From the NCBI GenBank assembly GCA_964431965.1, contig CAYSLU010000030.1, positions 1 through 52,341 on the forward strand: DNA of 52,341 bases, in the 5' to 3' direction. The translations under genes and the position numbers were made by a program. Origin of the DNA: CAYSLU01 sp964431965 (GTDB taxonomy: Bacteria > Verrucomicrobiota > Kiritimatiellia > CAIKKV01 > CAYSLU01). The first letter of the stretch is position 1. Each line of letters starts with the position of its first letter. Positions 33,224 through 41,877 of this stretch are shown here, one piece after another. The notes under the pieces were generated by a model, which ran no database searches, was not told the origin of the DNA, and worked only from the letters and a program-made list of their open reading frames with translations.

Positions 33224-34177
33224 TCACGGCCCCGCCCGAGGCGGAGCCCCGCGAAGGATCGCGCGCGGCCAGGACGCCGCCAGCAGGTGGAACATCCGGA
33301 CCCTGGGCATGTCCGCTCCCGAATGGTAGTAGACGCCGCCGTCGTCGCCGTTCAGGTAGACGGCCAGCAGGCCGATGGACTCGCCTTCCAGCGCCCAGTC
33401 CACTCCGAGCCAGAGCTGATCCCCCGGGAACCAGTCGCCCCCCTCCCGGCACCGCCGGGGCGGCCCCAGCCCGGTCCATGGAATCCGGATCTCGCCCGCG
33501 AAGCCGCCATCCACGTCGCCCGGATCGTTGACGGTCGACGGCTGGCCGTCGGCCCGCGGCTTCAGGCGAACCGCACGAGCCAGCGTATGAGGCCCGTCAT
33601 CCGCCAGGTACTCCCGGCGCTGGATCAGCACGCGCAGCGGCACCGTCAGGGACGACCGGGCCAGCGGCCAGTCGCGGCTCGGCGCCACGCACCAGTTGTC
33701 GTTGAAAAAGCCGCCGGGCGAATGGTGGATCTCCCAGAAGAAGTTGCTGTCGCCGAACGTGACGAAGAACTCCGCCAGGTCCAGCCGGCTCCCCGGCAGG
33801 AAGTCCACGGCGGATGGGCGCCGGTTTCCCCTGGGCCCGTCCTCCTCGCCGGAGGCGAGCGCAACGAGATTGCTGTCGAACACCTCGTAGCCGATGTACA
33901 GGCAATGGGCGTCCCAGGCGAAGCGCGCGACCATCTCGGGACGCTCGGCCGCCTGCGCGTGCGCATCGTGCCGGTACGCGACCGGCACCGGAATCGCATC
34001 GCGCCAGCAGGGGTCGTCCAGCACGCCGTCGACCACCACCGGGGCGGTCGCCCGGTACACGGACAGCCCGCCGGTTGGAGACGCGGCGCCGGCCTCCGGG
34101 ACCTGGCCCGGCGCGGCACACGCGCCAAGCCGGGTCGCCGCCACCACCGCCACGATGCACACGCACGCTCTGTTCAC
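33224..34177 (-). CDS. CBM9-like carbohydrate-binding lipoprotein
   Basis: The 317-residue protein begins with a signal sequence ending in LGAC (Cys20), a good lipobox, so it is probably a lipid-anchored surface or periplasmic protein. The body matches family 9-like carbohydrate-binding domains: APVVVDGVLDDPCWRDA, FAWDAHCLYIGYEVFDSNLVA, DLAEFFVTFGDSNFFWEIHHSP, GFAGEIRIPW and WLGVDWALE. The domain usually binds sugar ends and here makes up nearly the whole protein, with no catalytic partner. It is divergent from the GH29 fucosidase gene across 157 bases, so both may serve the same glycan. Confidence 0.75.
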   Translation of the reverse strand: MNRACVCIVAVVAATRLGACAAPGQVPEAGAASPTGGLSVYRATAPVVVDGVLDDPCWRDAIPVPVAYRHDAHAQAAERPEMVARFAWDAHCLYIGYEVFDSNLVALASGEEDGPRGNRRPSAVDFLPGSRLDLAEFFVTFGDSNFFWEIHHSPGGFFNDNWCVAPSRDWPLARSSLTVPLRVLIQRREYLADDGPHTLARAVRLKPRADGQPSTVNDPGDVDGGFAGEIRIPWTGLGPPRRCREGGDWFPGDQLWLGVDWALEGESIGLLAVYLNGDDGGVYYHSGADMPRVRMFHLLAASWPRAILRGAPPRAGP

Positions 34178-34334
34178 GGATGCCCTCCCGGAAAGGGAAG
34201 GAGTCTACGTTGCCCCCGGCAGGCACTCAAACCGGAATCTTGATCGCTCGCGCTCCGATTCCTATAGTGCCGGGCACCTGGCACGGGCAGCGGCGCCCCA
34301 CGGCGCTCCGCCCGGAAGGGGGAGGAGGCAGATC

Positions 34335-35624
34335 ATGACGGACGACGCAGCGGCCACAGCCGAACGGGAGCGGCGCCTCGCCTGGTTTCGCGATGCGCGT
34401 TTCGGCCTCTTCATCACGTGGGGCCTGTACGCGATCCCCGGCCGCGGGGAGTGGGCCATGATCCTCGACTCGATCCCGGCAGGCGAGTATGCCGCGCTGG
34501 CCGACCAGTTCGTCCCCACCCGCTTCGACCCGGACGCGTGGGCGCGGCTCGCCGTCGAGGCGGGGATGAAGTACGCCGTGTTCGTGACGCGCCATGCCGA
34601 CGGCTACTGCCTGTTCGACTCGCGCCACAGCGTCGGCAGCTTCACGTCCGCCTCCACCCGCGCCGGGCGTGATTTCACCGCCGAGTACGTCGCCGCGTTC
34701 CGGCGGCACGGCCTCCGCGTGGGCCTCTACTACCACGTCGGCGACTGGCGCGAGCCCGGCTACTTCGATCCCGCGCGCTACCCCCGCAGCGCGGCCCGCA
34801 TGGTCGAGTCCGCCCACCGGCAAGTCGAGGAGCTCATGTCGAACTACGGCCGGATCGATATCCTCTGGTACGACGGATGGTACTGGGAGCACGGGCGCGA
34901 CCGCTGGCCCGGCCTGCCGCGCGAGATGGCCATCGAGTTCTGGCGCTCGCACGAACTCAACGCCATGGTGCGCCGCCTGCAACCCGACATCCTGATCAAT
35001 GACCGCTCGGGCCCACGGGAAGACTTCGGCACCCCGGAGCAGCACGTTCAGCGCGCGGAGCCGGGGCGGGCGTGGGAAACGTGCATGACCATCAGCAGCT
35101 CCTGGGGCTACGTCCGGCAGGACCCGCACCGCCGGACGACGGCTGAGATCATCCGCCACCTGTCCGAGGCCGCCTCCCAGGGAGGCAACTTCCTGCTGAA
35201 CGTCGGCCCGAAGCCGGACGGGACGATCTGCGCCCCGGAGGCCAGCCGGCTGCGCGCCGTCGGCCGATGGATGCGCCGCCACGGCGAAGCCGTCTACGGC
35301 GACGTCCAGCCCGCCGAGCAGTGGTGGTACTACAACGCCCGCGCCGCCGTGAAGGGGAACACGCTCTACTTCTACCTCTACACCTGGCCGGGCCGCGAGG
35401 CGATCATCCCGGACTTGGACGCCCGTGTCCGCTCCGCGCGCATCCTGGCCACGGGTCAGTCGGTATCGGTCCGCACGGGATCCAACCGCCGCACCATCAT
35501 CACCGGGCTCCCGGTCCGGCCGCCCGATCCGAGCGTGAGCGTCATCGCGCTCGAGTGCGAAGCGCCACCCCGACGAACACCCGACGCCCACCCCTGCTGG
35601 TGGCCCGACGACGGCCCGCGCTAG
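34335..35624 (+). CDS. alpha-L-fucosidase (GH29 family)
   Basis: GH29 enzymes release L-fucose with retention of configuration. The 429-residue product has RFGLFITWGLYAIPGRGEW, AGMKYAVFVTRHADGYCLFDS (the His pair region), GLRVGLYYHVGDW and RIDILWYDGWYW. Asp180 in the last motif is the expected nucleophile. SSSWGYV, AASQGGNFLLNVGPKPDG and a small C-terminal beta domain complete the family layout. No signal peptide is visible, so it probably acts in the cytoplasm on imported oligosaccharides. GGAGGAGG stands just before the ATG. The acid/base cannot be identified safely in this family. It ends with TAG. Confidence 0.85.
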   Translation: MTDDAAATAERERRLAWFRDARFGLFITWGLYAIPGRGEWAMILDSIPAGEYAALADQFVPTRFDPDAWARLAVEAGMKYAVFVTRHADGYCLFDSRHSVGSFTSASTRAGRDFTAEYVAAFRRHGLRVGLYYHVGDWREPGYFDPARYPRSAARMVESAHRQVEELMSNYGRIDILWYDGWYWEHGRDRWPGLPREMAIEFWRSHELNAMVRRLQPDILINDRSGPREDFGTPEQHVQRAEPGRAWETCMTISSSWGYVRQDPHRRTTAEIIRHLSEAASQGGNFLLNVGPKPDGTICAPEASRLRAVGRWMRRHGEAVYGDVQPAEQWWYYNARAAVKGNTLYFYLYTWPGREAIIPDLDARVRSARILATGQSVSVRTGSNRRTIITGLPVRPPDPSVSVIALECEAPPRRTPDAHPCWWPDDGPR

Positions 35625-35658
35625 CCGGACGCCCGCGAAGAACGCCGGCTCGATCCGG

Positions 35659-35683
35659 TCATCCTGAGCGCAGCGAAGGATCT
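35659..35683 (+). repeat. dispersed 25-bp repeat, copy 2
   Basis: This intergenic stretch (TCATCCTGAGCG then CAGCGAAGGATCT) matches copy 1 at 13750-13774 in the opposite orientation with two central mismatches. It lies between the convergent GH29 and acyl-CoA synthetase genes. Confidence 0.7.
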
Positions 35684-35766
35684 CGCTCCGGCGCCCCGGA
35701 CCGAGCGCCACAGGCCGTCACGCGAGGGACGCCGCGCCAGGGCGCACGAGCCACGCACGCTGCGGG

Positions 35767-37479
35767 CTACCGCGAGTGAGCGACCTCCGGAAAGTCCTCT
35801 TCCCAGAACTCGCCGTTCGCGCGATGGCCCTCGCCACGGCGCGCCTGCTCGGCCAGCCGCAGCTCCACGCGACGGATCTTCCCCGAGATCGTCTTGGGCA
35901 GGTCGGCGAACTCGAGCCGGCGGATCCGCTGATACGGGGCCAGCCGCTCGCGGACAAAGACCAGGATGGATCGCGCGGTGGCATGAGACGGATCCCAGCC
36001 CGGCTTGAGCATCACGAACGCTTTCGGAACGCTCAGGCGAATCCGGTCGGGGCTCGGCACGACAGCCGCCTCGGCGACCGCCTCGTGCTCGATCAGCACG
36101 CTCTCCAGCTCGAACGGGCTGACCCGGTAGTCGGAGCTCTTGAAGATGTCGTCGTCCCGCCCGACATACCAGTAGTAGCCATCGGCATCGCGCCGCGCCA
36201 CGTCGGCGGTCTGAAAGAAGTCACCGCCCAGCAGTTCCGCGGTTCGCGCCGGATTGTCGATGTAGCCCGACATGAGTCCGGCGGCCCCGGGCTTGAGCCG
36301 GACGCTGATCTCGCCCTCGTCGGCCTCGCGTCCGTCCGCATCGAGCAGCGCCATCCGGTAGCCCGGCATGGGCCGCCCCATGGCTCCCACTCGGACGTCC
36401 TGGCCGGGCGAGTTGCCGATCATGCATGTTGTTTCGGTCTGGCCGTAGCCGTCGCGGATCGTCAGGCTCCAGGCCGCGCGCACGGTTTCGATGACCTCGG
36501 GATTGAGCGGCTCCCCCGCGCTGACCAGCTCGCGCAAGCCCACCGGAAAGGACTTCAGGTCCTCCAGGATCAGCCGGCGCCAGACGGTGGGCGGCGCACA
36601 CAGGGTGGTGACCCCGTGCCGGACGACGGCGTCGAGCGTCTTCTTCGCGTCGAATCGCGCCTGGTTGTACAGGAAGACCGTGGCGCCCGCGTTCCATGGC
36701 GCGAAGAAGCAGCTCCATGCGTGCTTGGCCCAGCCGGGCGAGCTGATGTTCAGATGGATATCGCCCTCGCGGAGCCCGATCCAGTACATCGTCGACAGGT
36801 GGCCGACCGGATAGCTCAGGTGCGAATGCAGCACCATCTTCGGCTTCGCCGTCGTGCCGGAGGTGAAATAGAGCAGGAACGGGTCCTGCGCCCGCGTCGC
36901 CGCATCGGGCGCAAATGAGGCCGGCGCACGATCCGCCTCCGAGTATGGCACCCAGCCGGGCACCCGACCTCCTGCGACGATCCGGGTATAGCTCCCTGGC
37001 ACAGCCGCGAACTTTTCGGCGCTGGCCGCATCGGCGATCACATGGCGCATCGCCCCACGCTCCACGCGATCCTGCAGGTCGCCATGCGGGAGCAGCGTCG
37101 TCGCCGGGCTGATCACGGCGCCCAGTTTCATGGCCGCGAGCGTCACTTCCCAGAGCGGAACGACGTTCGGCAGCATCACCAGGATCCGATCGCCGCGCTT
37201 CACGCCGTTCTGGCGCAGGAAGTTGGCCACGCGATTGGATCGCTCGCTCATCTCCGCAAACGTCACGCGCGACTCGGTGCCGTCCTCGTTCACGACCCAC
37301 AGGGCGAGGCGGTCATTGCCCCGGGCGTGCGCGTCGAAGTAGTCCAGCGCCCAGTTGAAGCAGTCCAGCCGGGGCCACTCGAACTCCCGGCAGGCCGCTG
37401 CATAGTCCTCGCGCCGGGCCAGCAGAAAGTCACGAGCCCGAAAAAAATCGTCACCAGATGCCATCCCCGTTGCCCTCAT
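35767..37479 (-). CDS. acyl-CoA synthetase (AMP-binding, medium-chain/acetyl-type)
   Basis: The enzyme activates a carboxylic acid with ATP and joins it to CoA. The 570-residue product has the adenylate-forming P-loop FTSGTTAKPKMVLHSH near 205-220, GEPLNPEV, the A5 motif DGYGQTET, A7 region YYWYVGRDDDIFKSSDYRVSP and A10 PKTISGKIRRVELR with the catalytic Lys. The FNWALDYFDAHA start and SDYR motif favour the medium-chain/acetyl type over long-chain FadD. The start is uncertain: the ATG at 37479 has GGAG eight bases upstream, while 37464 and 37506 are alternatives. The acid substrate is unknown. Confidence 0.85.
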   Translation of the reverse strand: MRATGMASGDDFFRARDFLLARREDYAAACREFEWPRLDCFNWALDYFDAHARGNDRLALWVVNEDGTESRVTFAEMSERSNRVANFLRQNGVKRGDRILVMLPNVVPLWEVTLAAMKLGAVISPATTLLPHGDLQDRVERGAMRHVIADAASAEKFAAVPGSYTRIVAGGRVPGWVPYSEADRAPASFAPDAATRAQDPFLLYFTSGTTAKPKMVLHSHLSYPVGHLSTMYWIGLREGDIHLNISSPGWAKHAWSCFFAPWNAGATVFLYNQARFDAKKTLDAVVRHGVTTLCAPPTVWRRLILEDLKSFPVGLRELVSAGEPLNPEVIETVRAAWSLTIRDGYGQTETTCMIGNSPGQDVRVGAMGRPMPGYRMALLDADGREADEGEISVRLKPGAAGLMSGYIDNPARTAELLGGDFFQTADVARRDADGYYWYVGRDDDIFKSSDYRVSPFELESVLIEHEAVAEAAVVPSPDRIRLSVPKAFVMLKPGWDPSHATARSILVFVRERLAPYQRIRRLEFADLPKTISGKIRRVELRLAEQARRGEGHRANGEFWEEDFPEVAHSR

Positions 37480-37623
37480 GGGTCGACTCCATCCGTCCTC
37501 GGCCATCAACAGAAGCGGAAGGATACGACTCGTCAACGGTGCTGGGCAAGGTCCTTCCGTGGCCCCACGACGAGCGTCATTCCGGGTCAGTCACCGGCAA
37601 GAGGCGAGCGAGGACGCACACGT

Positions 37624-37647
37624 AGCCGCGCGCGTAAGCGCGTGGCT
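37624..37647. repeat. 10-bp stem hairpin with GTAA loop
   Basis: AGCCGCGCGC pairs with GCGCGTGGCT (one G-T pair on the plus strand) around GTAA, a GNRA-type tetraloop. It lies in the 284-base divergent gap between the acyl-CoA synthetase and PIG-L genes. No T-run follows. It may be a dispersed palindrome or part of a 5' leader. Nothing else was found in this gap. Confidence 0.45.
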
Positions 37648-37763
37648 CTTGCGCGCGGACGCCGACACGGGCGTTACCGTTTGATGTGGAATGAAGCAGC
37701 CGCCCGGTGTACCCTCACAAAAATTTGCGGGGGCTCGTCGCACCCGCGGGGAGGATCGGGCAG

Positions 37764-38540
37764 ATGGATCGCGTTCTTGCTTTCGGATGTCACCCGGACG
37801 ACGTCGAGTTCATGTCGGCCGGCACGCTGGCGCTGCTCGCCAAGCAGGGGTTCGAGATCCACATCGCCACCATGGCGGGCGGCGAGGTGGGCACCCCGGA
37901 CCAGACGACGCAGGCGATCCGCGCGCGGCGGACCGGCGAGGCCGCCGCGGCGGCGGCGCTGCTGAACGCCCGCTACCACTACGCGGGCGGCTGCGATCTG
38001 GAGATCGAGTACAGCGCGTTCTACCGCCGGGCGGCGACGCGCATCGTGCGCGAGGTCGACCCCCTCATCGTCCTCACCAACCCGCCCATGGACTACCTGG
38101 CCGACCACGAGCAGACCTCGCTCCTCGTGCGGAATGCGACCTACATCGCGTCCTGCCCCCAGTACGACTGCGGCGTGACCACCACCCCGACGAAGCGGTT
38201 CCCCTACCTCTACTACTGGAACGCCAGCGCACTGACCGACATCTTCGGCCGCCCCCTGCCCCTCCACTTCGGCCTCGACGTCACGGCCGAAATGGACCTG
38301 AAGACCCGGATGCTCGCCTGCCACGCCTCGCAGCGGGACTGGCTGATGTTCCACAACAAGTGGGACGCCTACACCGAGACGATGAAGACATGGACGAAGA
38401 AGCAGGGCGCGCTGATCGGCCGCGAGTACGGCGAGTGCTTCATCCAGCACCTGAGCAACGGCAACCCCACGGACAACATTCTCAAGAAGCTGCTGGCGCC
38501 GCATTACGTGGAACTGCAGCGCCCGGCCGGCTATCCGTAA
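37764..38540 (+). CDS. PIG-L family de-N-acetylase
   Basis: PIG-L/LmbE enzymes are zinc hydrolases that remove N-acyl groups from amino sugars and related molecules. The 258-residue protein has the metal motif HPDD at 10-13 (His10, Asp13 as ligands; Asp12 as base) and the second site LADHEQT (His115). TMAGGEVGT and an AIRARRTGEAAAAAALL helix in between are typical. There is no signal peptide, so it is cytoplasmic. GGGGAGG precedes the ATG at 37764. It is followed after 22 bases by a TIM-barrel isomerase-like gene, suggesting a shared sugar pathway. Confidence 0.85.
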   Translation: MDRVLAFGCHPDDVEFMSAGTLALLAKQGFEIHIATMAGGEVGTPDQTTQAIRARRTGEAAAAAALLNARYHYAGGCDLEIEYSAFYRRAATRIVREVDPLIVLTNPPMDYLADHEQTSLLVRNATYIASCPQYDCGVTTTPTKRFPYLYYWNASALTDIFGRPLPLHFGLDVTAEMDLKTRMLACHASQRDWLMFHNKWDAYTETMKTWTKKQGALIGREYGECFIQHLSNGNPTDNILKKLLAPHYVELQRPAGYP

Positions 38541-38562
38541 CCCAGACAGGAGCGCCCCACCC

Positions 38563-39390
38563 ATGAAGCTCGGAGTCTGCCTCGAGATGTTCTTCACCGA
38601 TCGCCCGTTCGCCGAGCGCATCGCCCGCGCCGGCGATGCCGGCTACCGCTATGCGGAGATGTGGTTCACGGACGGAACCGCCCATGCCAAGGGATTCGAC
38701 GCCACCGACGCCAAGGATCCCGCCCGCGTCGCGGCGGTGGCCGCCAAGGCCGGGGTCACCCTCACCAACGCCGTGATCGGCTCCCCCGACGGCTCGACCG
38801 GCGGCGGCCTCACGAACTCCAGGAACCGCCGCCAGTGGCTGGCCCGAGCCCGCCAGACGTTCGCGTTCTGCCAGGACGCCGGTATCGGCGCCTGCATCGC
38901 CTGCACCGGAAACGTGATCAAGGGCGCGACGGCCGCCGCCATGCGCCGGAGCGTCGTGGACGGGCTCAAGGCCACAGCCGAACTCGCCGAGGCTGCGGGC
39001 ATCGACCTGTGGCTGGAGCCCCTCAACGACAAGATCAACCACCCCAACTACTTCTGCATCAGCTCCGATGCGGGCGCGGAGATCTGCCGCGCCGTCCACT
39101 CCCCGCGCATGAAGCTGCTGTTCGACTGCTATCACATGCAGATCATGGAGGGCGATCTCGTCGGGCACATCCGGAAGAACCTGGATGTGATCGGCCACGT
39201 GCACTCGGCCGGGCACCCCGGACGGCACGAGCTATGGCTCGGAGAAACGAACTACGCGTTTCTCGTGCAGCAGATCGAGGAGATGGGCTACAAAGGCGTC
39301 TTCGCCCTGGAGTACGCGCCGACGCTCAAGTCGGCCGACAGCCTGAAGAAGACCCGCCGCTGCCTCAGCGAGTTCGTCAAGATCGCGTGA
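38563..39390 (+). CDS. hydroxypyruvate-isomerase-like TIM-barrel protein
   Basis: The 275-residue protein is a xylose-isomerase-like TIM barrel most similar to hydroxypyruvate isomerase (Hyi). Expected metal ligands are Glu152 (LEPLNDKINHPNYF), Asp188 (LLFDCYHMQIMEGD), His214 (HVHSAGHPGRHE) and Glu250 (FALEYAP). Hyi interconverts hydroxypyruvate and tartronate semialdehyde, but many related proteins act on ketoses or inosose, so the substrate is open. ACAGGAG lies upstream of the ATG. It is convergent with the secreted protein gene ending at 39412. Confidence 0.75.
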   Translation: MKLGVCLEMFFTDRPFAERIARAGDAGYRYAEMWFTDGTAHAKGFDATDAKDPARVAAVAAKAGVTLTNAVIGSPDGSTGGGLTNSRNRRQWLARARQTFAFCQDAGIGACIACTGNVIKGATAAAMRRSVVDGLKATAELAEAAGIDLWLEPLNDKINHPNYFCISSDAGAEICRAVHSPRMKLLFDCYHMQIMEGDLVGHIRKNLDVIGHVHSAGHPGRHELWLGETNYAFLVQQIEEMGYKGVFALEYAPTLKSADSLKKTRRCLSEFVKIA

Positions 39391-39411
39391 TCGGCGGCGG
39401 CGTGATCGCGG

Positions 39412-40569
39412 CTAGTCCGCCAGCCGCCGGACCACGACGTTGTCGAAGTACTGACGCGTGTCCGCGGCGACGTGCACGTAGAGCCCGATCCCGCCGGACG
39501 CGAACGTGTCGTCATCGATCACCGCGAGCAGTTCCCCGTTGACGTACGCCTGGAGGTGCGATCCGCGCGCCACGATCCGAACGTGCAGATCCATGTCGGG
39601 GTCATACGGCAGCTCGCCGCGCCCCATGTCGGGCCGGTAGCTGGTGTTTCCGTCCTTCCACACCTTCCAGAAGATCTCGCGCGTGTTCGGGCGCAGCACC
39701 AGCGCGTAGCAGTTGCCGACATCCTGGAGCCGGACCAGCACGCCGCCATCGTTCGGGCTCGTGAAATCGCACTCCACCTCGCAGTTGGTCCACGCCTGGT
39801 AGCCGAGCGTCGTCACCGGACTCCCGTCCGGCGCGTCCTTGGGCCTCGCCTGATCGGCGCCGTAGCGGCCGGACGCCGCGCGCCACGCCCGGTTCTCGTT
39901 GCGCCAGCGTGGCGAGCACATGGACATCTGGAACTCATCCTTGAACAGGACTGTGGCGACCGGGGCGGAAGCCGGGGCCGCAGCCGCCTGGGCCGGCATC
40001 GCGTAAAGCTCGGGCGCGGGCGCGGCGAGATCGACGGCGGACCGAACCGCGTCCACTTCCTGGCGCATGCGAAGCGCGTCCGCTATGCGGCCGGCTCGCG
40101 TCAGGTCCCGCTCCTTCTGCTCCAGATGCTGAACATACAGCAGGGACAGGTCGCGGACCTTCCGGGCTCGCTCCGCATCCGCCTGTCGCAGCCACTCGCG
40201 GTAGCGGTCCTGCGCGGCTCGAACCTCGCGCGGCGCGGAAACCAGCGCGTCGTCGGGCATCAGGTCCGTCGGGCTCACCCGGAGGTCCATCGCGGTGCCG
40301 ACCCGATCCTTCTCGGCCGTCGCCGCCATCACGCCCGATAGATCGCCCCGGCCCTGGTACGCCTGGCGGGCCGCATCCAGCTCCCGGATATACTGTTCCG
40401 GCAGCCCCCGGATCGCGTTCGAAGCGGCCTGGGCGATGCCGGCCAGGTGCTCGCGATAGCGCGCCTGAGCCGCCGCCAGCTCGTTGGTAGCCGCCTCCGG
40501 TGCCGGCGCAGCCCCAAGCCCCGCGGCCATGAAGACCACCGCCATCGCGCTCGCAATCAGTTGTCGCAT
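39412..40569 (-). CDS. secreted protein: coiled coil plus LamG/DUF1080-like domain
   Basis: The 385-residue protein begins with a signal peptide (MRQLIASAMAVVFMAAGLGAAPAP). Residues about 30-190 are helical and charged with repeated Arg/Glu/Gln patterns (YREHLAGIAQAASNAI, RYREWLRQADAERARKVRDL, YVQHLEQKERDLTRAGRIADAL), a likely coiled coil. After an Ala/Pro linker, residues about 215-385 form a concanavalin-like domain (TNCEVECDFTSPNDGGVLVRL, LHVRIVARGSHLQAYVNGE, IGLYVHVAADTRQYFDNVVV). This resembles the DUF1080/3-keto-disaccharide hydrolase family, which is common in PVC bacteria. The start at 40569 has GGGGAG upstream. It probably binds glycans outside the cytoplasm. Confidence 0.65.
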   Translation of the reverse strand: MRQLIASAMAVVFMAAGLGAAPAPEAATNELAAAQARYREHLAGIAQAASNAIRGLPEQYIRELDAARQAYQGRGDLSGVMAATAEKDRVGTAMDLRVSPTDLMPDDALVSAPREVRAAQDRYREWLRQADAERARKVRDLSLLYVQHLEQKERDLTRAGRIADALRMRQEVDAVRSAVDLAAPAPELYAMPAQAAAAPASAPVATVLFKDEFQMSMCSPRWRNENRAWRAASGRYGADQARPKDAPDGSPVTTLGYQAWTNCEVECDFTSPNDGGVLVRLQDVGNCYALVLRPNTREIFWKVWKDGNTSYRPDMGRGELPYDPDMDLHVRIVARGSHLQAYVNGELLAVIDDDTFASGGIGLYVHVAADTRQYFDNVVVRRLAD

Positions 40570-40615
40570 GATGCTCCCCGCCGCCGCCGCGACTTCGCCG
40601 CGCCGGCCCGAACCG

Positions 40616-41764
40616 TCAGCCGCCCGAGCCGGTCGGGCCGCAGTCATCCTCGTCGCCAGCCGATCCGTCCGCGCCCCCGTCGTCGCACGTCGTCAGGACG
40701 CTGATGACATAGCACCCGATCGGCACGCCCACCACGAGCCCCCAGGCGCCGAAGAAACGCTCGCCGGCCAGGAGCAGCATCAGCACCACGATGGGATGCG
40801 CGTGCAGCACGCCCGCGGTGATCCGCGGGTTCAGAATGTAGGCTTCGAACGCGTGCACCAGCCCGATCAGGACCACCAGTTTCAGCACCAGGGCCAGCCC
40901 GCCCGCCTGGACGCCGAAGAGCAGGATCGGAACCGAGCTCAGGAACGTGCCCAGGATCGGAACGAATCCGCACAGGAAGACGATCGCCGAGAGCAGAACG
41001 ACATTCGGCACATCGAACAGCCAGAGCCCCACCCCGGTCAGGACGGTGTTGCAGGCGGCGATGATCGCCTGCGCGCGGAACGCCTTGCCGAGCACGCCGG
41101 CGAATGCCTGCAGATGCGGCGCCGCACCGATGTAGAATGTCCGGACCCGGCTCCGGTCGAGCTTCCGCGTGCTCTCGGCGATGCGCCGCCAGTCCATCAC
41201 CAGGATGAACGAGAAGATGATGGCGAGCAACAGGGCGACGAGCAGCTCCCACCCCAGCTTCACCAGGCGCAGCAGCGCCGCGAGCATGTCCGGCATCGCC
41301 GACTTGAACGCCTTCGCCGTCTCGTCCTTCAGCGTCTCCATCACCGCGGAGTAGCCGGTCGACCCGATGAACGCGTGCCCCTGCACGTCGCCGAACACCC
41401 GGACCACGATGCTCTCGACAAACCGGTCGACCTTTTCCGATGTCTGGTTCTCCCCATCCCCGGCCAGCGTCGTCAGCACCTGGTTGGTCTCGGCGACCAG
41501 CCGCGGGGTGATCCAGATCCCCACCGCGCCGAGCATCGCCACGAAGAACACGAACACGAGCACGGTCACGGGCCGGTACCCCAGGCGAACCCGCGGCGCG
41601 ATCCACTCCGCCGCGCTCTTGGTCGCATAGGTGATCAGGAACGTCAGGAAGATGAGCAGGAAGAAAGGCTTCAGCAGGTAGAAGAGGCCGATGAGGATGC
41701 CCCAGAGGGCGATCTTCTCCCAGTGGCTGGTGAAGAACCGCTTGACCCCTGAGCCGTTGGCCAT
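40616..41764 (-). CDS. AI-2E family transporter (multi-pass permease)
   Basis: The 382-residue membrane protein has the AI-2E (PF01594) layout. An N-terminal helix pair (IALWGILIGLFYLLKPFFLLIFLTFLITYAT), a third helix (VTVLVFVFFVAMLGAVGIWI), an amphipathic middle region, then helices LLVALLLAIIFSFILVMDW, AQAIIAACNTVLTGVGLWLF, VVLLSAIVFLCGFVPILGTFLSSVPILLF and GLALVLKLVVLIGLVHAF can be traced. The signature FVPILGTFLSSVP and the HPIVVLMLLLAGERFFGAWGLVVGVP end are clear. The family name is historical; members export diverse small molecules or act as Na+/H+ antiporters. The acidic Asp/Gly tail is unusual. Confidence 0.85.
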   Translation of the reverse strand: MANGSGVKRFFTSHWEKIALWGILIGLFYLLKPFFLLIFLTFLITYATKSAAEWIAPRVRLGYRPVTVLVFVFFVAMLGAVGIWITPRLVAETNQVLTTLAGDGENQTSEKVDRFVESIVVRVFGDVQGHAFIGSTGYSAVMETLKDETAKAFKSAMPDMLAALLRLVKLGWELLVALLLAIIFSFILVMDWRRIAESTRKLDRSRVRTFYIGAAPHLQAFAGVLGKAFRAQAIIAACNTVLTGVGLWLFDVPNVVLLSAIVFLCGFVPILGTFLSSVPILLFGVQAGGLALVLKLVVLIGLVHAFEAYILNPRITAGVLHAHPIVVLMLLLAGERFFGAWGLVVGVPIGCYVISVLTTCDDGGADGSAGDEDDCGPTGSGG

Positions 41765-41877
41765 CCTGACCTCCTCGCGCCGCGTCGGTGAAGCACGCGC
41801 CCCGATTCAACCACCAAACGCATGCGCGGGCACGCCAAAACCGGGCCGCGGCCGAACCGCGGCCGGACGCCCTCCGA

